A DNA stretch of 64,000 nucleotides from Trissonchulus latispiculum (GCA_030248195.1 JASAND010015667.1:1-64000); one strand, 5' to 3'. Shown: positions 12,366 through 26,115, numbered from the stretch's first letter. Notes: generated by a model not told the origin, from the sequence alone. Made by a program: numbers and translations.

Positions 12366-13653
12366 AACGTGTGTCTCCTTGACACCCCAACTTAATGATC
12401 CATTTGTAAAACTGATTGATCCAGACGCAGCATGAGATGGAGTGAATGATCCAGCAATTATTTCGATTGATCCACCCGTCAATTTTGCACAAATTCCGCT
12501 TTTATGTGTGGTTCGCCAAATACCATTTTGCGAACCAACATAATGATCCAACTGCGGGAGTCACATCATTTGAAAGAGAATTTTCTGTTTTCAATGACCC
12601 ACAAACCCAAAAAATACTAAAGTGATTAGAAAAAGCTAAATTTCAATTTAAAAAGTTAAAAATTTCCAGGGATTTAACAGAAAATGCTTGCCTCCAACCT
12701 CATAAGTGTGCTTGCTGTCCGCTCACCGAAATTTGATCGGTTTGATTACAAAATTCTGACACAACCAATTCTTTTAATTTCTGTTATTTTATGTTAATTT
12801 TATTTGTTGTAACTCAATATAGTTTCCGCTGATTGCTTATTGTTTCAAAATGAGCGAAAACGCAGAGCAAAATTTCAAATTTTGTACATATAAAATTTTA
12901 AATGTCTGACTGGCCGTCCGCTCACCGATTACGGGCAGGGTCGGGCGCAAATGACAAAATTTTATATTCTTTTATTATCAGTGTTGGTAAAGGTTTTCGA
13001 CGTCGCTGAACACGAATATTCAGTTCTTTTGGCAAGGAAAACTTTGTTTCGTCCTGACTAACCAGGTAAACTAAGTTGAAATGCATTGCTGCAGTTACGT
13101 AATCATAATGAAAGCTACTACCGATTTTCTATACGAAACAAAGTTTTGCTCTGCATTTTCATGAAATTTTGCTCTGCATTTTCGCTCATTTTGAAACAAT
13201 AAGCAATCAGCGGAAACTATATTGAGTTACAACAAATAAAATTAACATAAAATAACAGAAATTAAAATAATTGGTTGTGTCAGAATTTTGTAATCAAACC
13301 GATCAAATTTCGGTGAGCGGACAGCAAGCACACTTATGAGGTTGGAGGCAAGCATTTTCTGTTAAATCCCTGGAAATTTTTAACTTTTTAAATTGAAATT
13401 AAGTTTTTTCTAAGCACTTTAGTATTTTTTGGGTTTGTGGGTCATTGAAAACAGAAAATTCTCTTTCAAATGATGTGACTCCCGCAGTTGGATCATTATG
13501 TTGGTTCGCAAAATGGTATTTGGCGAACCACACATAAAAGCGGAATTTGTGCAAAATTGACGGGTGGATCAATCGAAATAATTGCTGGATCATTCACTCC
13601 ATCTCATGCTGCTTAATGGATCATTAAGTTTGGGTGTCAAGGAGAAACACGTT
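12366..13653. mobile_element. Long foldback element with about 500-bp inverted arms
   Basis: The sequence from 12,366 to about 12,890 returns as its reverse complement at about 13,150-13,653, with few differences. The outer tips are AACGTGTGTCTCCTTGACAC and its near-inverse. Each arm tip carries several spaced copies of ATGATCCA or TTGATCCA. The roughly 250-bp loop is not coding. The ORFs in the arms mirror one another and match no family I know. The target-site duplication is unclear. Confidence 0.75.
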
Positions 13654-14010
13654 CAAAACAAGCCGCTTACATGAGTTTGACACGAATTAAATCTTGTAAA
13701 TAAATCGCGTACACGATGAATTTTAGGTACATTTTTGACACGGTTCCTTGCTCGGCAGAGCTAGAAACAAGATATGTAACTAGAATTGGAAGCAGAAATA
13801 TGATAAATCGGATTGATATATAAGTTAGTACAAGATTTTGCAACACGCAAAAACTAAATCTGGCAAACAAGCTCAAGGACATTGTTTTCAAATGTAAGCC
13901 ACCAAAAATTCGTTCACCTTCTTTCCTCCAGAGCAATCGAACTTATCCGAAGGACGCAGTCTCACACTGTCTCTGGACTCATGACAAAAGACTGCTACAA
14001 ATATCCAAAC

Positions 14011-15218
14011 TAGAGATGAGGATTTTGGCTCGCGGCTCGGCTCGGCTCGGCTCGGCTCGGCTCGCGAGCCGAGCCGAGCCGAGCCGGCAACAATTTCTCC
14101 CGAGCCGAGCCGAGCCGAGCCGGAGAATTGAAACTCCGAGCCGAGCCGAGCCGAGCCGACCCTATTGAAAAGTTTTAAGTTCACTGTAATTAGTTCAAAC
14201 AAAATAGCCAGCAAATTCTGTGAATTCTGTTTTCTGGTTTCAACTTTGTCGTCTAATTTTCCGTTTTTCCTTGTCTTTATTCATACCTTCCTTCCACGCC
14301 AACTTAGGTTAAACGTTAGGCTGTGCTCGAAGTCGTCTTGTGCATGGTGTAGTTACTAGTTAGAAAGAAATATTTTGACTTAATTATATCAACGTGTCAT
14401 ATTTGGTTTTATCAAAAATATTACTACTAAAATTTGCTTTGTCTTACTAATGTGGCTTTGGGTTGTTGTTGTAATTTATATGATAGCAGAAAAGATTGTA
14501 AAACTGCTGATTATATACCAGAAATGATTACTATTAATTTAGAGTTCGAAATTATTCTGCATAAATACAATTGACAACGATTATGGCTACGATCGGCAGA
14601 GAGCAATTAAAGGAGTTGAAATTTGTTAAAATTTAAAAAATAATTTAAAAGAATTCTGAATTTTATTGCTGAGTTCTCAAGCATTTTGCAATTTATCAGA
14701 TTATTATTCCTTTTTTCAAGACTGCGGAAAACAAAAAGTTTTCTCGTGATTTTTTTCGGCGTTTATCAGTGGTTCCTTTCCATATTGTATACATAAAATA
14801 AAATAATGATAAATTTTAAGAAAAACAAGCAGGAATGGGTGCCCGTCCACTTTCGTAGAATATACATTTACCAAATATCAATATCATTAAACCTTATAAT
14901 CCTGGACTCTGCAGCTCGCAGTGTCTCGGTAATAATGGAGTTTTGGTGATTCACACTGGTACACAAAAGCTAGACAGCTGTTTTCAGGTTTTTTGTCAAA
15001 AACAGCGTAGAAAATCCACAATTCGGTGCAATCGGTCAAACTTCAAATTTCAAGCTGGGCGAGCCGAGCCGAGCCGAGCCGACCCACTTTCAATAATCTT
15101 CCGAGCCGAGCCGAGCCGAGCCGGGTATGCTCGCGAGCCGAGCCGAGCCGAGCCGGCCACATTTTCTCCCGAGCCGAGCCGAGCCGAGCCGGAAAATCCC
15201 GGCTCGTCCTCATCTCTA
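14011..15218. mobile_element. Non-autonomous hAT-like element with GAGCC subterminal arrays
   Basis: A 1,208-bp element with short TIR TAGAGATGAGGA, flanked by identical 8-bp direct repeats ATCCAAAC (14,003-14,010 and 15,219-15,226), as expected for hAT. Each subterminal region holds four blocks of (GAGCC)n, some in opposed orientation so that they form hairpins; the blocks are separated by short AT-rich spacers similar at the two ends. The roughly 900-bp centre is AT-rich without a transposase frame. ORFs through the arrays (Ser-Arg-Ala-Glu-Pro repeats) are artefacts. Confidence 0.88.
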
Positions 15219-15404
15219 ATCCAAACGAGATCCCAAACGAGCCCTAGCACTCAAATCATGTAATAATTGTCGTCTTAAAATAAATTTACCTAAAGCTTAT
15301 TACAGGTTTTATTCATGACTGGGCTATCAGTAAAGTTGCAGTGAAATTTAAGACTGCAGTAAAATTTAAGAATGCAGTGACGGTTTGAAATGCCAACCGG
15401 TTCT

Positions 15405-15509
15405 TTTTTAGATCCGGGTACCCGGATCCGGGTCTGGACGGGTCCGGGTCCGGTCTAACGGGTCCGGGTCCGGGCCGGGTCTGAAATTTTGGACCCAGAG
15501 CCAACTCTG
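15405..15509. mobile_element. GGGTCC array with one hAT-like terminus
   Basis: A compact array of GGGTCCGG and GGATCC-type units ends at 15,509 with a sequence that read inward is CAGAGTTGGCTCTGGGTCC, similar in style to hAT termini. I found no matching left end, so this is probably a truncated relative of the other array-bearing elements. Confidence 0.35.
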
Positions 15510-16849
15510 CATATGCCGCAAGATTAAACCAAGAGTATCATTTTAAAGACCATACAGATACCAAATAATTATTGCTATTGCTATTGCTATCCTATAGGCT
15601 GTAATTTTTAAAAGTGTAGTTTTTCAAAAACAACCATTTTTTAGGGAATTGTGGAGTATTCTCTATGCAAGATGACGAGCTGCCTTTTAGCAGACACGTT
15701 CTACACTGAATTACCCCGGAACCCTTGGTTGTCCCGAATACTGCTTTCTAGCTAAATAATCACTTGACATAGTTGCAATTATAGGCAAAATTCAGATTGC
15801 GCACACATTTTAACAAATTTCTACGCAATGAGAGATTTCAGGATAATGAAAAAGCCCCCCAGCTAGCCGATTGAGGTATTGAATGATTTCACCGATATTG
15901 CATGCTTCACTGAAACTCCTAGTGAAATTTGCAAAAAAGTCTTTCGGACAACCAAATGTTGTTCACTGCATGTGTTAAAAAAGAGAAAATGTTATGCTAC
16001 ATTTTGAATAAAGATTGCTTCCTAAGTCTAAGTAATAAACTAGTACTAACGGTTCAAATTTTGTGACACCAAAAGAGTTTTTCTGGCCTCAGTTGCTGAA
16101 GTGACAATTTCATTTCTTACATCACCACCTTAAGTCCCTCCAGTAGTCAGATACTTAGGTTTTATTGGTACGCAACTTTCTTTCATTCTTTAATTAATAA
16201 TTAGGGGTTCTGTCGTCAAAACCAGCAATCACATGGAACTATAACTGTAAACCTGTGAAGCTTGCACTACGAAGGAATGTTTAAGTTTGTATTAGTACAA
16301 ATTTTCTAACAGTTTGGTGTTTTGGCGACCATAGTTGTGTCTTAAGTGTCTTTGTTCGCTCTGTTCGCTGTTCGTATTTACCATTCATTTGTTATTCAGT
16401 ATTTATTCTTGATCCCTAATGTATTGCTGCGTAGTTCTGGCCTAAGCTAATTTACTTAAAACTTTGCCTTAGGAAAAAGGGTTGGTTGAAGGTATTTGTA
16501 TTCAGTATCCAATGTATAGAAGTACTTGCATTTCTTGTTCCATAATTTAGGCTACCCATAAATTTAGTCTAAATATTTTTCTGTGCCACACTTAAAAGCA
16601 AATTCACAAACACTTCCAAGCAAAGTTGAGGCACCAAATTAAAGGTCCCGATACAATCTCAGCGGATTTTGAGTAGATAAGAAAGTAGCAGAACAACGTT
16701 CTCTGCAGGAGTTATTGACATATTCAGGAATTTCAAAGAATTTTTAAATTTCTGTGACACAGCAACTGATTTATTCACAGTCAGCAATCAGTTCTCATTC
16801 TCTAAGGTTTGCACATGGTAGGATTAGTAGTGCTGTTCCAGTCGGTAGA

Positions 16850-16942
16850 TTTAGTTTCAGTTTCAGCGGACAACACAAAATACCTAATTCGAATTTCAGT
16901 TTCAGCTTCGGTCAGAGTTTCAGTTTCACTTTAAGTGACAGT
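16850..16942 (+). repeat. Short TTTCAG-rich tandem region
   Basis: Three clusters of TTTCAGTTTCAG-type units within 90 bp, separated by unrelated spacers. It resembles the subterminal arrays of neighbouring elements, but no termini were found. Confidence 0.35.
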
Positions 16943-17298
16943 TTAGTCTTAAAATGCACTATAAAGTGCAAAATATTAGTGAATCACATGAATACCGAAA
17001 GGTTGAAATCAGCGCAATAAACTAGTCTCGTTGTCGCCCGACAAAAAATATAGCCGCTCCGTAGAGGGTAATCAACGGACAGTCACTCTGGACAAATCCC
17101 CTCCCTTTTATATCGCGGAGCCAGAGGATTACCGTCGTTTTAGTTAATTCGCAAAAAAGTCGCTGTTTGGGAAGGTGGGAGTTATCAGCAATCAAGCAGA
17201 TACAGAGATCTTAGCCTGTCTTGTGGCGCCTTTCCAAATGTCAGTGACTTCCTTTGGCTACTCCCTCTTCAAGCCGGGTCCTGCTTATCTTCCTGTAG

Positions 17299-17574
17299 AG
17301 CTTTTACCAGGACTGGTTGACATAGATGAAACCGAGCACAAGCCCAAGAACGGAGGCGTCAGGCACCCTTGTACCCACGAAACCAGGACCTAGGAGAGAG
17401 AAGGGAAGAGTTCAGCTTTTCATTCAGAATTGAAAGTAGAGAATTGGTCCCGTCGGGGTTCGAACCACGGCCCTTTTGATCCCGGGCGGACGGGCTAACC
17501 AATACACTCCCCGGGCCAACAGCTAATCTCCCATATCAGGCTTATCAATCGTTCCTATGCCTGCTTCCCTTACA
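17299..17574 (-). mobile_element. tRNA-derived SINE, copy 1 (family A)
   Basis: On the minus strand a tRNA-like head (TGGTTAG A-box region, then GTGGTTCGAACCCC B box at about 17,450-17,515) is followed by a body ending near CCAGTCCTGGTA. The same head, the roughly 55 bp before the head and the body recur on the plus strand at 24,636-24,913; shared blocks include GGTCCTGGTTTCGTGGGTAC and CTTGGGCTTG. The head cannot fold as a good cloverleaf, so it is a SINE and not a tRNA gene. Confidence 0.75.
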
Positions 17575-17579
17575 TTCCT

Positions 17580-19190
17580 CTGCCCACTGGTATTGTTGCC
17601 CAGCCGTTTTGTGACTCAGGTAATACAAACCGGACTGGCGGACGGGTCAAACAGGCCAGCCGGACGGTACCAGTTTTGCCCAAGTTATGATGCATTATGC
17701 CTCGGCGCAGCAGGTCTGGTCTACTATAATCGGTTTTGAAAAAATTTAATCATATAGGAAGTGCTATTGATATGTCTGCGTATAAAATACACATGGTCCA
17801 TGTTAATACTCAATAGGACGTTAAGATATGCAAATAAGGTTCTCAAATAAGAAGAATAGCACTTACGTTTGGAACTATGCTTCATATGCAAATAAAGAAA
17901 TGATGAGTGGAAGCTAACATTTATCAGAATAATATGATTTTCGTACATAGGGTTTGGCAGCGGTCGGAATCATGGAATATTTAGGCTCCCCAAATGTTTG
18001 TTCCCCCATTTTGGTTTCCCCGTCGGTATGATAGGCTGAAAGATCAGTTCCCCAAACGATTTTTTCCTCCCAAAATATTTGGCCCTCCCTATTGGCTGAA
18101 ATATTTGTTCTCACTGAATACTTGCGTTCCTGAAATAAGTTGTCCCCTTACACAAATTTATTTGATTTTGCAGCACTGACTATGGACCTTTAGAGATGAA
18201 GGATCCATCAGGCATCATCTATCCTCACTCGTTGCTGATTAAGATACATATTTCAGCATCTCATCTGATTGGCTGATACAACTTCTCTACCATTCAGGAA
18301 GGCTTCAATGTCGATAAAATTCTGCATAAAACACTTTTCTCTAATAATGCTTGCATACTCGCAGCAGGCCTATATTTACAACAAATATAGTCAAATCAAA
18401 CACATTTTGCACAAAACTCTTGCTTGTTGCACTAAATGATGCCAACAGTTACGCTGGTTATGTGTAACAGAAAGTGATACAATATGTATATATAACAGAT
18501 AATATCAAGAATTAGACAGATTCAGGCGATTCATTCACTCCATTCACCAACGGAGGGAACACTCACGTATTGTGATCGGAGCGACATCGGTCGGTCATCT
18601 TGCGACTAATGCTCTTCTTCTATCTATCTGTCATACACATACGTAGTGCAATTGTGCACTATTGATTCTATCAGTGTAATAAACGGAAGGTTGCGGGATC
18701 GACCCCCCACCACCTCATTCCCAAATATTTCGAGTCGGACATCCATCTTTGTTTTGTTTATTCTCTTTTGTATATACTTTGTCCAGTGTTTTTACAGTGT
18801 ACCTGATCTCTTACCCAACCTTCCTCTGCAATTTGCTTCCATCCAACAGATGTAAGACTTTTAACTGTCACTTTCAGAAAGTTTATGGGAGAACTGCCCA
18901 GCATTAAATAGACGATTATATGGTCGACCTGAAAATTATTCCAGTGTTTTTCAACCTCTTTATAAGTCAAAGTTAGTTAGTCTATGCCTTCCATCTGTTA
19001 TGAAAGTCAGGATAATATCACAAAAAAGTTTGCAGGCATTAATGAATGATTGGATTTTTTCTAAAGGCAAAATGGACAGAATGCCAAAATAATTCGTTTT
19101 CTAATTATTTCCTTCACCGTGTTTGTTCACCATGATATCCTTATTAAGGAAATAGAGAAAATTGCACACCTGGAAAAAATCGGGCACCTA
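17580..19190. other. Intergenic DNA, dispersed repeat fragments
   Basis: No supported gene. The block at 18,550-18,585 (CACTCACGTATTGTGATCGG) recurs at about 24,560-24,595 just upstream of SINE copy 2. The stretch 17,940-18,170 contains CCCAAA/TTCCCC-rich text without a frame of interest. Confidence 0.35.
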
Positions 19191-19194
19191 GAGG

Positions 19195-19345
19195 GACTCG
19201 AAGCTCGAAATCTTCTGTCAAGAGTCTTCTCTCCAATGCGCTCAAAACGCTCAACCAACAGAGCCACAGGTGCTTCAGTTGAAAGAGTTTAAACCAAATG
19301 TGTACAAGTTTCAACACGCAGGTGCATTGCTTAGGTTCAAGCGTA
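19195..19345 (-). mobile_element. tRNA-derived SINE fragment (family B), copy 1
   Basis: The minus strand holds a tRNA-like head (GCACCTGTGGCTCTGTTGG) preceded by a flank (AATGTGTACAAG region) that recurs around 27,545-27,625 beside a similar head. The B-box side is degenerate. Confidence 0.5.
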
Positions 19346-19717
19346 TCACCCACGTGCTAGGTAAACCTAAGGAAAGTCTAAGATCGAAAATAAGGGCGAA
19401 GACCCGCCCGTAAAAGACTAAGTTTACTGCACTTGATTCAAATTTTGCAAAATTTTCGTAACGTCCATATTTACTTACTATGACAGTACTTGTGCGAAAA
19501 CAGTGCTTTGTTAGGCTTTTCACACTTCAAAATTTCAACGGGAAAATTTAAGGTAAGCCAGAACCATGCTTTAGCTTAAAGCCTGGTTACAGTTTTGCCA
19601 GAAAGGGTAATACATTATTTGCTGTCTTTTGCTTAACAGATGCAGAACCGAATTCTGCCGCCTCGTTTCGTTGCAGCGTAATTTCAACAGCAGCACACTA
19701 GCTACTGAAGCTAACAA

Positions 19718-19790
19718 GATTCCGTGGTGTAGTGGTTATCACATCCGCCTAACACGCGGAAGGTCCCCGGTTCGATCCCGGGCGGAATCA
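19718..19790 (+). tRNA. tRNA-Val, anticodon AAC
   Basis: A complete 73-nt cloverleaf. The acceptor stem GATTCCG pairs with CGGAATC, with discriminator A. The anticodon stem TCCGC/GCGGA closes loop CTAACAC, giving AAC at 19751-19753. The A box (TGGTGTAGTGGTTA) and B box (GGTTCGATCCC) match the eukaryotic tRNA-Val(AAC) pattern. TTTTT at 19793-19797 would end RNA polymerase III transcription. No CCA is encoded. Confidence 0.95.
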
Positions 19791-19841
19791 GATTTTTGGC
19801 AAAAATTTTTCTCTTATAATACGTGATTACCATAGGCTAAC

Positions 19842-20428
19842 ACGGGGGGTATTGGAGGGTCCAACCAAGCCATACATGTGCTTGTGGGAAGTTGGGGGGG
19901 GGGGGGGTTTCCACCCCCACCCAGACCTGGACCTCACCCCCCCCAGAATCCAGATTTTTCCGGTTTTTTAGGCAAAAAACCGGGAAAATTCTGTTTTCCG
20001 GCGGACGTCGGCCGCTGGCTCACCCCCCCCCCCCCCCAAAACTTCCTCTCCTGCACATGTCAGTCCCAAGCCTCCCCAACCCGGACAAGGTACAAAGCCC
20101 TACCGCAGTCAAGGGCAAGGGGTAACGGAAAAATGGCCAAGGGGTCAGAAAACTTGCCGGAAAAAATAGGTTTTCGTACTAAAATTCCCAAAAATTTCCG
20201 GCTATGCCAGAAGTTTTTACTAAAAGTTCTCAATTTTTGCAAAACTTTTTGAGTTTTGCAGTTTTGATTTTTTTTTAATTTATAATTTTTCTTCAAATTC
20301 CTTAAAAATTGTGAATTCATATTACTATCACCGCTAATTTATGCTTATGGTACAAGCCTCCTCGAAAGTTTTGAGGTACAAGCCCCTCCGAATTTTTCTG
20401 GGGCAGGCCCCCCACTAGGGTCCAACCC
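19842..20428. repeat. Poly-C/poly-G rich degenerate repeat
   Basis: Long C runs, a G run at 19,897-19,908 and TTTTCCGG motifs make up this block. GGGTCCAACC occurs near both edges (19,856 and 20,420), possibly a target duplication. The text CCGGCTATGCCAGAA at about 20,200 resembles CCGGCTTTGCCGGAA at 53,310, so this and 53,195-53,525 may share a family. The overlapping ORFs are low-complexity. Confidence 0.4.
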
Positions 20429-20829
20429 TATGTTAATGTATGGTTGATTACCTAATTACAAATTAATGGCTGTTTTATAACCATCAGTGACTTTATATCA
20501 GTGATTCAAGCAGGTGACATGTGAAGTCATTCTTCTAAATTTAGCTGTAGGCTTAGTTTACATTCTGAAAATTGAAAATTGAAAAAGCAACTCATAGAAA
20601 TTTAATAATGCAAAAGCTTTCATAGGAACTGTGGTTTTACTTAGAATGCACCGGTTTTAGATTACGAGTTTCATAAAATCATTTCTTTTACCTAGAGCAT
20701 ATTCTAATCATTATTGAATTCCTAAATCAAACTGATTAAAGATAACGTATTAATAGATTCTGATTACTATTTCATATTTCAGATTAAAACTAACTGATTT
20801 AAAATTAATCATTAATTTTTGTTTTAAGA

Positions 20830-20936
20830 TCAGCTATTTTAGCATCAATCAGTGTTTTTTCCTCTGCAACCGCCGTTCTTATCATTTCCACTGATTTGGA
20901 CATCTGAACATTCGACGCATGCTTCTCTTTCAAACT
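20830..20936 (-). CDS. Probable last coding exon of a coiled-coil protein gene
   Basis: The minus strand has an acceptor (ATTTTAG) ending at 20,937, followed by an open frame of roughly 40 codons beginning SLKEKHASNVQMSKSVEM and stopping at TAA near 20,812-20,818. The sequence is Lys/Glu/Ala/Leu rich with heptad-like spacing. It starts in phase 0, as would be needed after the exon at 27,907-27,993, but 7 kb separate them and intervening exons may be missed. It could belong to a different gene. Confidence 0.3.
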
Positions 20937-20949
20937 CTAAAATAATTGA

Positions 20950-22290
20950 ATCAAATGAGAAGCATTTCACCAAAGCATTTTCTAATTAGTAAAATATACA
21001 AACTATATGATGATGTAAACCGAAAAAAGTTTCTATACGTTAACCCTAGCCTCCAATTTTCACAAATAATGAGTTTTTGCACTAATATACACATGCTAAT
21101 GTATGTAAGGTCCTATGGCAATTCCATTGAAACCATACATAAATTTTGATCGAACCCTACCGGAATACCGCAGGTTCTAGTCCCGCCAGGTGCTCGATTT
21201 TTGGTGCTTGGTGGTGTGCAACTTTCTTCCATTAATTTACTACATAGGTATAAATTGGTCCGTCCAACTTTGGTTAACTCGATATGTAGGCCTATGTTTT
21301 AGGGCTGGTCCCACAGACTTTGATGCCTTTTAATTTTGAGAAATTTTTTAAATTTTTTAAGAAAACTGACCACAATGTTGAGATCATTCACAATGCTAAA
21401 GTTTTTCGTTAAGTGCTGTAACATGCAACAATTTGTATTGCACTACTCAGATTACACAGACTAACGTGAAAGGTTGTAATCAGGATTTGAAAGACGTGAC
21501 GAGAAGTGTCCAGTTCGTGGATCGAACCGCCGAATCCAGGGGCTTGAGTACAAACCGCACCCCAGGAGAGCGAGACTAGATTATGACGCTAATTTCAACC
21601 GTTCGGAGTTCACGTGAAACACTGATATTTAACACAAAGCCCCCCTCAAAGAGGTCCTGTTAAGGTAGGTAGGTAGGATAGTTCCCTGAAGCAATACTCA
21701 GCCAGAACCCGATCTTTAATCTAAGCCATCCCCGATTACATTCTCTGCTATAATTAATACAAATTTAGCATTCAAATTACATTTTGTTCAGAGCATAAAC
21801 ATAGGTAAAATAAAAGCCAGACGAAAAACTTAATTTCAAGCCTCCTACTAAAGCTCAACCCAATCATGAGTTAAAAGATGACTCCGTAATTAAGAGTTGA
21901 GACTAGACATACTCTGTTGCATAGAAAAGGGTTATCCTTTGGGGGAATCTAGCTGTTTTTCTTCTAAACATGAGGGTTTTTCTAGTGTTTTTTGGGTAAC
22001 AAACTTTTTTGCAAAGCCTAAGATTAATTCTACCAAGGTTGATTTTATTTCCTAAAGTTAGTATATAGATACTTTGCCAATGCCTTCTGCATTCGAAAAT
22101 CTAGATACAAGGATAGTTTCAAGGACAGGTAAAAGGAAATAAAAGTTATTAAGCTAGTTAACGTTGAGCTAAAATTGCCTTCTAGCTGAAGGTGTATTCT
22201 AATCAACATTCTTAGGTAATCAATTGCGGCATAAAATGGCATCCTTTTAGTGCTGGCATCCTTTTAGTGCGTATCGCACTAGCCAGTCAG
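20950..22290. other. AT-rich intergenic or intronic DNA
   Basis: No gene or clear element seen. If the coiled-coil gene spans 20.8-29.2 kb, this is one of its introns. Confidence 0.3.
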
Positions 22291-22297
22291 TTAATTT

Positions 22298-23195
<898 letters not shown>

Positions 23196-23199
23196 TATA

Positions 23200-24555
23200 T
23201 ATACGTAAACACGTGTAAAAGCTAGCTACCCGTTTTAGGATGTACATCTATGATTAGCACACCTTGTGTACGCACTAAAAGGCGACCTCAATTGCAGATT
23301 GGACGTGGAACAAAAGTAACCCTGCTTTTTGTTCGTGCTAATACGTGCCCAACTGTATACATATATTTATTTTTGAGTTAGTTTGCATGACTAGCTGAAT
23401 CCTCGAATTTCCGCACTATTCTGAGAAATTAGACACTAATTTAGACCTTTGATGTCGGTAATGAACGTTTCTGACCCTAGAACGACTTGCACTGATTAAT
23501 AGGTGAGATGAAATCGGATAAATTGACGTGGCAAATTATTTGTTCGTGTCTCCGAAGCTCCGTATTAGATCTGGAAACAACGTGATGCTGTTAACCCTTT
23601 AAAGGTCACATTTTAGTTTCGCCGAGGAAAAAATAATTTTACTCATAAATGTGCTAGTTCTGGGCCTCTATTAATAAATTTGTTGTTTAATTTTAGTTTG
23701 GCACTGCAGGAGTGAAGTTACAATCCATATCTCCTGAGATATGCTGACCTTAAGATAACACCAAATTTACTTAAAATTAATATAACGCAAAAGAATACAG
23801 GAATGTTGCAATTTGCAACAGAAATATTCTGGATGAAAACAATGAAAACAAAACATTAACTACTAGTCGAACATTGGGACTTGCATTTTCCAGAATATTA
23901 TATTTTTCGTAAAGCATATATGTAGTTTCCATCCTCAATAAGAAAAAGTAAATTAAATTAAATTCAATTAAATTTTATTCAAATGACTAGGATATAGCTT
24001 GAAGAAAATTGTCCAGGGCTGGGGATCTAACCGAGGCTAGCTGATCTGAAGTTCGGGAACCCTATGAACTGAGATATGCTAAGCCAAAGCTCAGAATATG
24101 AATTTTAACTTATACCTACAGAAACTCAACTAAATGGTATATATACATGCTTTATATGGGTGGTTGCCTCGGATTAATTGCTCGAATTAATACAATGACT
24201 GAGTATTTGGAATAAAATCTGGCAGAATCCTCTAAACTCCAATTACGTTTCACTTAAATTTCAATTCTAGTGAAAGCATTCCCAAACAATGTCCAACTGA
24301 TGCAGAAAACATCTGCTCTGTTCCGGCTTCAACTGATTTCCAATTAAAATGTTATTTTGCGAACCTTATTTTCGTCGAGCCCTTTGAGAGTGTCCTGAGC
24401 AAAAAGTGTCAGAAGTATGGCTTAGTTTTTGGAGACATCATCTTTCTTTTCTTACCCTGGTAGTTTCCCTATGATTCAGCAAAGGCTACTACAAGCCCTA
24501 CCCCAGCATTAAATTCCTAGTCGTTCCTATAGGTCTACAGGGATAACTACTAACC
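23200..24555. other. AT-rich intergenic or intronic DNA
   Basis: No gene seen. A weak tRNA-like remnant may lie near 24,020-24,085 but cannot be folded convincingly. Confidence 0.3.
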
Positions 24556-24635
24556 TACAAACGGCGGAACATTCACGTATTATGGTCGGATCACTCTTCC
24601 TAAACTACTAACTAGAGTCATGACTATTGATATTG

Positions 24636-24913
24636 TAAGCGAAGCAGGCATAGGAAAGATTGATAAGCCGGATATGGGAGTTTTAGCTGATGGCCCTGTG
24701 GTGTAGTTGATTAGCATGTCTGCTCCGGAGTCAGAATGGCCGTTGTTCGAATCCCGGTTGGACCAAATCCTTACTTTCAATGGTGAGTGAAAGCTGAACC
24801 TCCCTCTATCCTTCTCTCTTCTAGGTCCTGGTTTCGTGGGTACGCGGGGCCTGACGCCTGCCGTCTTGGGCTTGCCCTCGGTTTCTTCTTGGCCCACCAG
24901 CCCTGGTAGAGGC
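24636..24913 (+). mobile_element. tRNA-derived SINE, copy 2 (family A)
   Basis: The tRNA-like head starts at 24,692 (GGCCCTGTGGTGTAGTTGAT; loop CTCCGGA, suggesting descent from an Arg-CCG-like tRNA; B box TGTTCGAATCCC). The body runs to CCAGCCCTGGTAGAGGC. It matches 17,299-17,574 over its whole length, including about 55 bp upstream of the head (GAAGCAGGCATAGGAA). Acceptor-stem mismatches exclude a working tRNA. Confidence 0.75.
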
Positions 24914-24959
24914 GCTATTGCTCTGTGGATTTTGCCTCCTTCGATACATTGACAGAACT

Positions 24960-26060
24960 TGTCATGCTACTACGACATTTTACAAATTTGCTACTCGCAA
25001 AGGAAACCTGAAAAATGTCAAGCTTACATTAGCTGACAATCCAAAATCACCAAAACTGATTCACCACATTGCTTCAGGGCTCAATTAACTCAAAGCTAAC
25101 GAGACTGGAGAGATTAATAGAAAATTAGGTCTGTTAATTAATTCCTATAGAGTGCCGCGTTTCACAACCTCTCCGCAAAATGAGGGGCAACTTTGTCCGT
25201 TACCTAGAAATACTCCTTCAGGTTAGGACTAACCTTACACTGAAGTTGTACTAACAGCAGCTGCTCTATACGTCAGCTTATCGAGCCGATCTTTCTTTTA
25301 TACCTACTTAATTTTTCCCGTTTTGATTAAAGTTTGATGTATATTTTGAAGATCCCACTACTGGAACCAAAAATTTTTATTGAAAAAATTAGAAATTCTT
25401 TAGCCATTAGCAAACATTGATCGAGGTTTCAATTCTAGAGGTCTCATCACGAGTTTCAAGAGGATCTACTCACAAATGGTCGCCTATTTTAACAGGTGCA
25501 GGCATAAAACTGTAATATTGTCAATACTCCAAAGCATTGACAATATTAAGCGATGCCTTAGATCAAGAAGAGATTAGAAAAACGTTAACTTAACTTCTTT
25601 TTCTTTATATTCATGGTGCCAGCAGCCAGCGGGTATAGCCATTCCCACCTATTCCCTCTCAGATAACAATGTTTCGAGAGTTAAGGGGCGGCCGTCTTAG
25701 GATGAGCGCTGCCGAGGTGCGTTCATCACACAGTCAATGATGGGCAAATCTCCAGCCTTGGTAAACGCCTCGGGTAATTGCAAACACAATTATTCCGTGT
25801 CAGCTATTGCCCTTAAACTTGAGACAGAATTATGAATTCTTCATGCTGAGACTATATACTCCTAACTGGTGCACATTCAACTGGAGAGGGGCGAATCGAA
25901 ATTTTTTTAAATGGCAATGCTTAGTCGAAAATTCAGTGGGGTTCTACATATCTGAATTTTCTTCTCCCGGCTGGAGCTACTTTTTTGTCTTCTGAACTGT
26001 ACTATCTCATTGCGCCTACGGTAAGCATTACACACCATACATGGTCCGGCCATAAGCGCA
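24960..26060. other. Intergenic or intronic DNA without recognised gene
   Basis: Mixed AT-rich sequence with no conserved frame or repeat recognised. Confidence 0.3.
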
Positions 26061-26085
26061 TTTTTTATGTCACCAGAAAGCATTT

Positions 26086-26115
26086 CATACTCTTATGTAT
26101 TATGTACTCTTGATA
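26086..26115. mobile_element. MITE terminus just upstream of the secreted-peptide gene
   Basis: TCATACTCTTATGTATTATG followed by TACTCTTG is the right end of the MITE family described at 39,598-39,983. It lies 36 bp before the ATG at 26,151 and next to a possible splice acceptor (TATTTCCAG). Confidence 0.5.

Noticed and set aside
13888..15263. ORFs with Ser-Arg-Ala-Glu-Pro repeats on both strands
   Set aside because: Translations of the (GAGCC)n subterminal arrays, mirrored at both ends of the hAT-like element.
17175..17393. 72-codon ORF
   Set aside because: Lies mainly in the SINE copy on the opposite strand.
24692..24765. tRNA-Arg(CCG) gene
   Set aside because: Acceptor and anticodon stems have mismatches, and the sequence is part of a repeated SINE.
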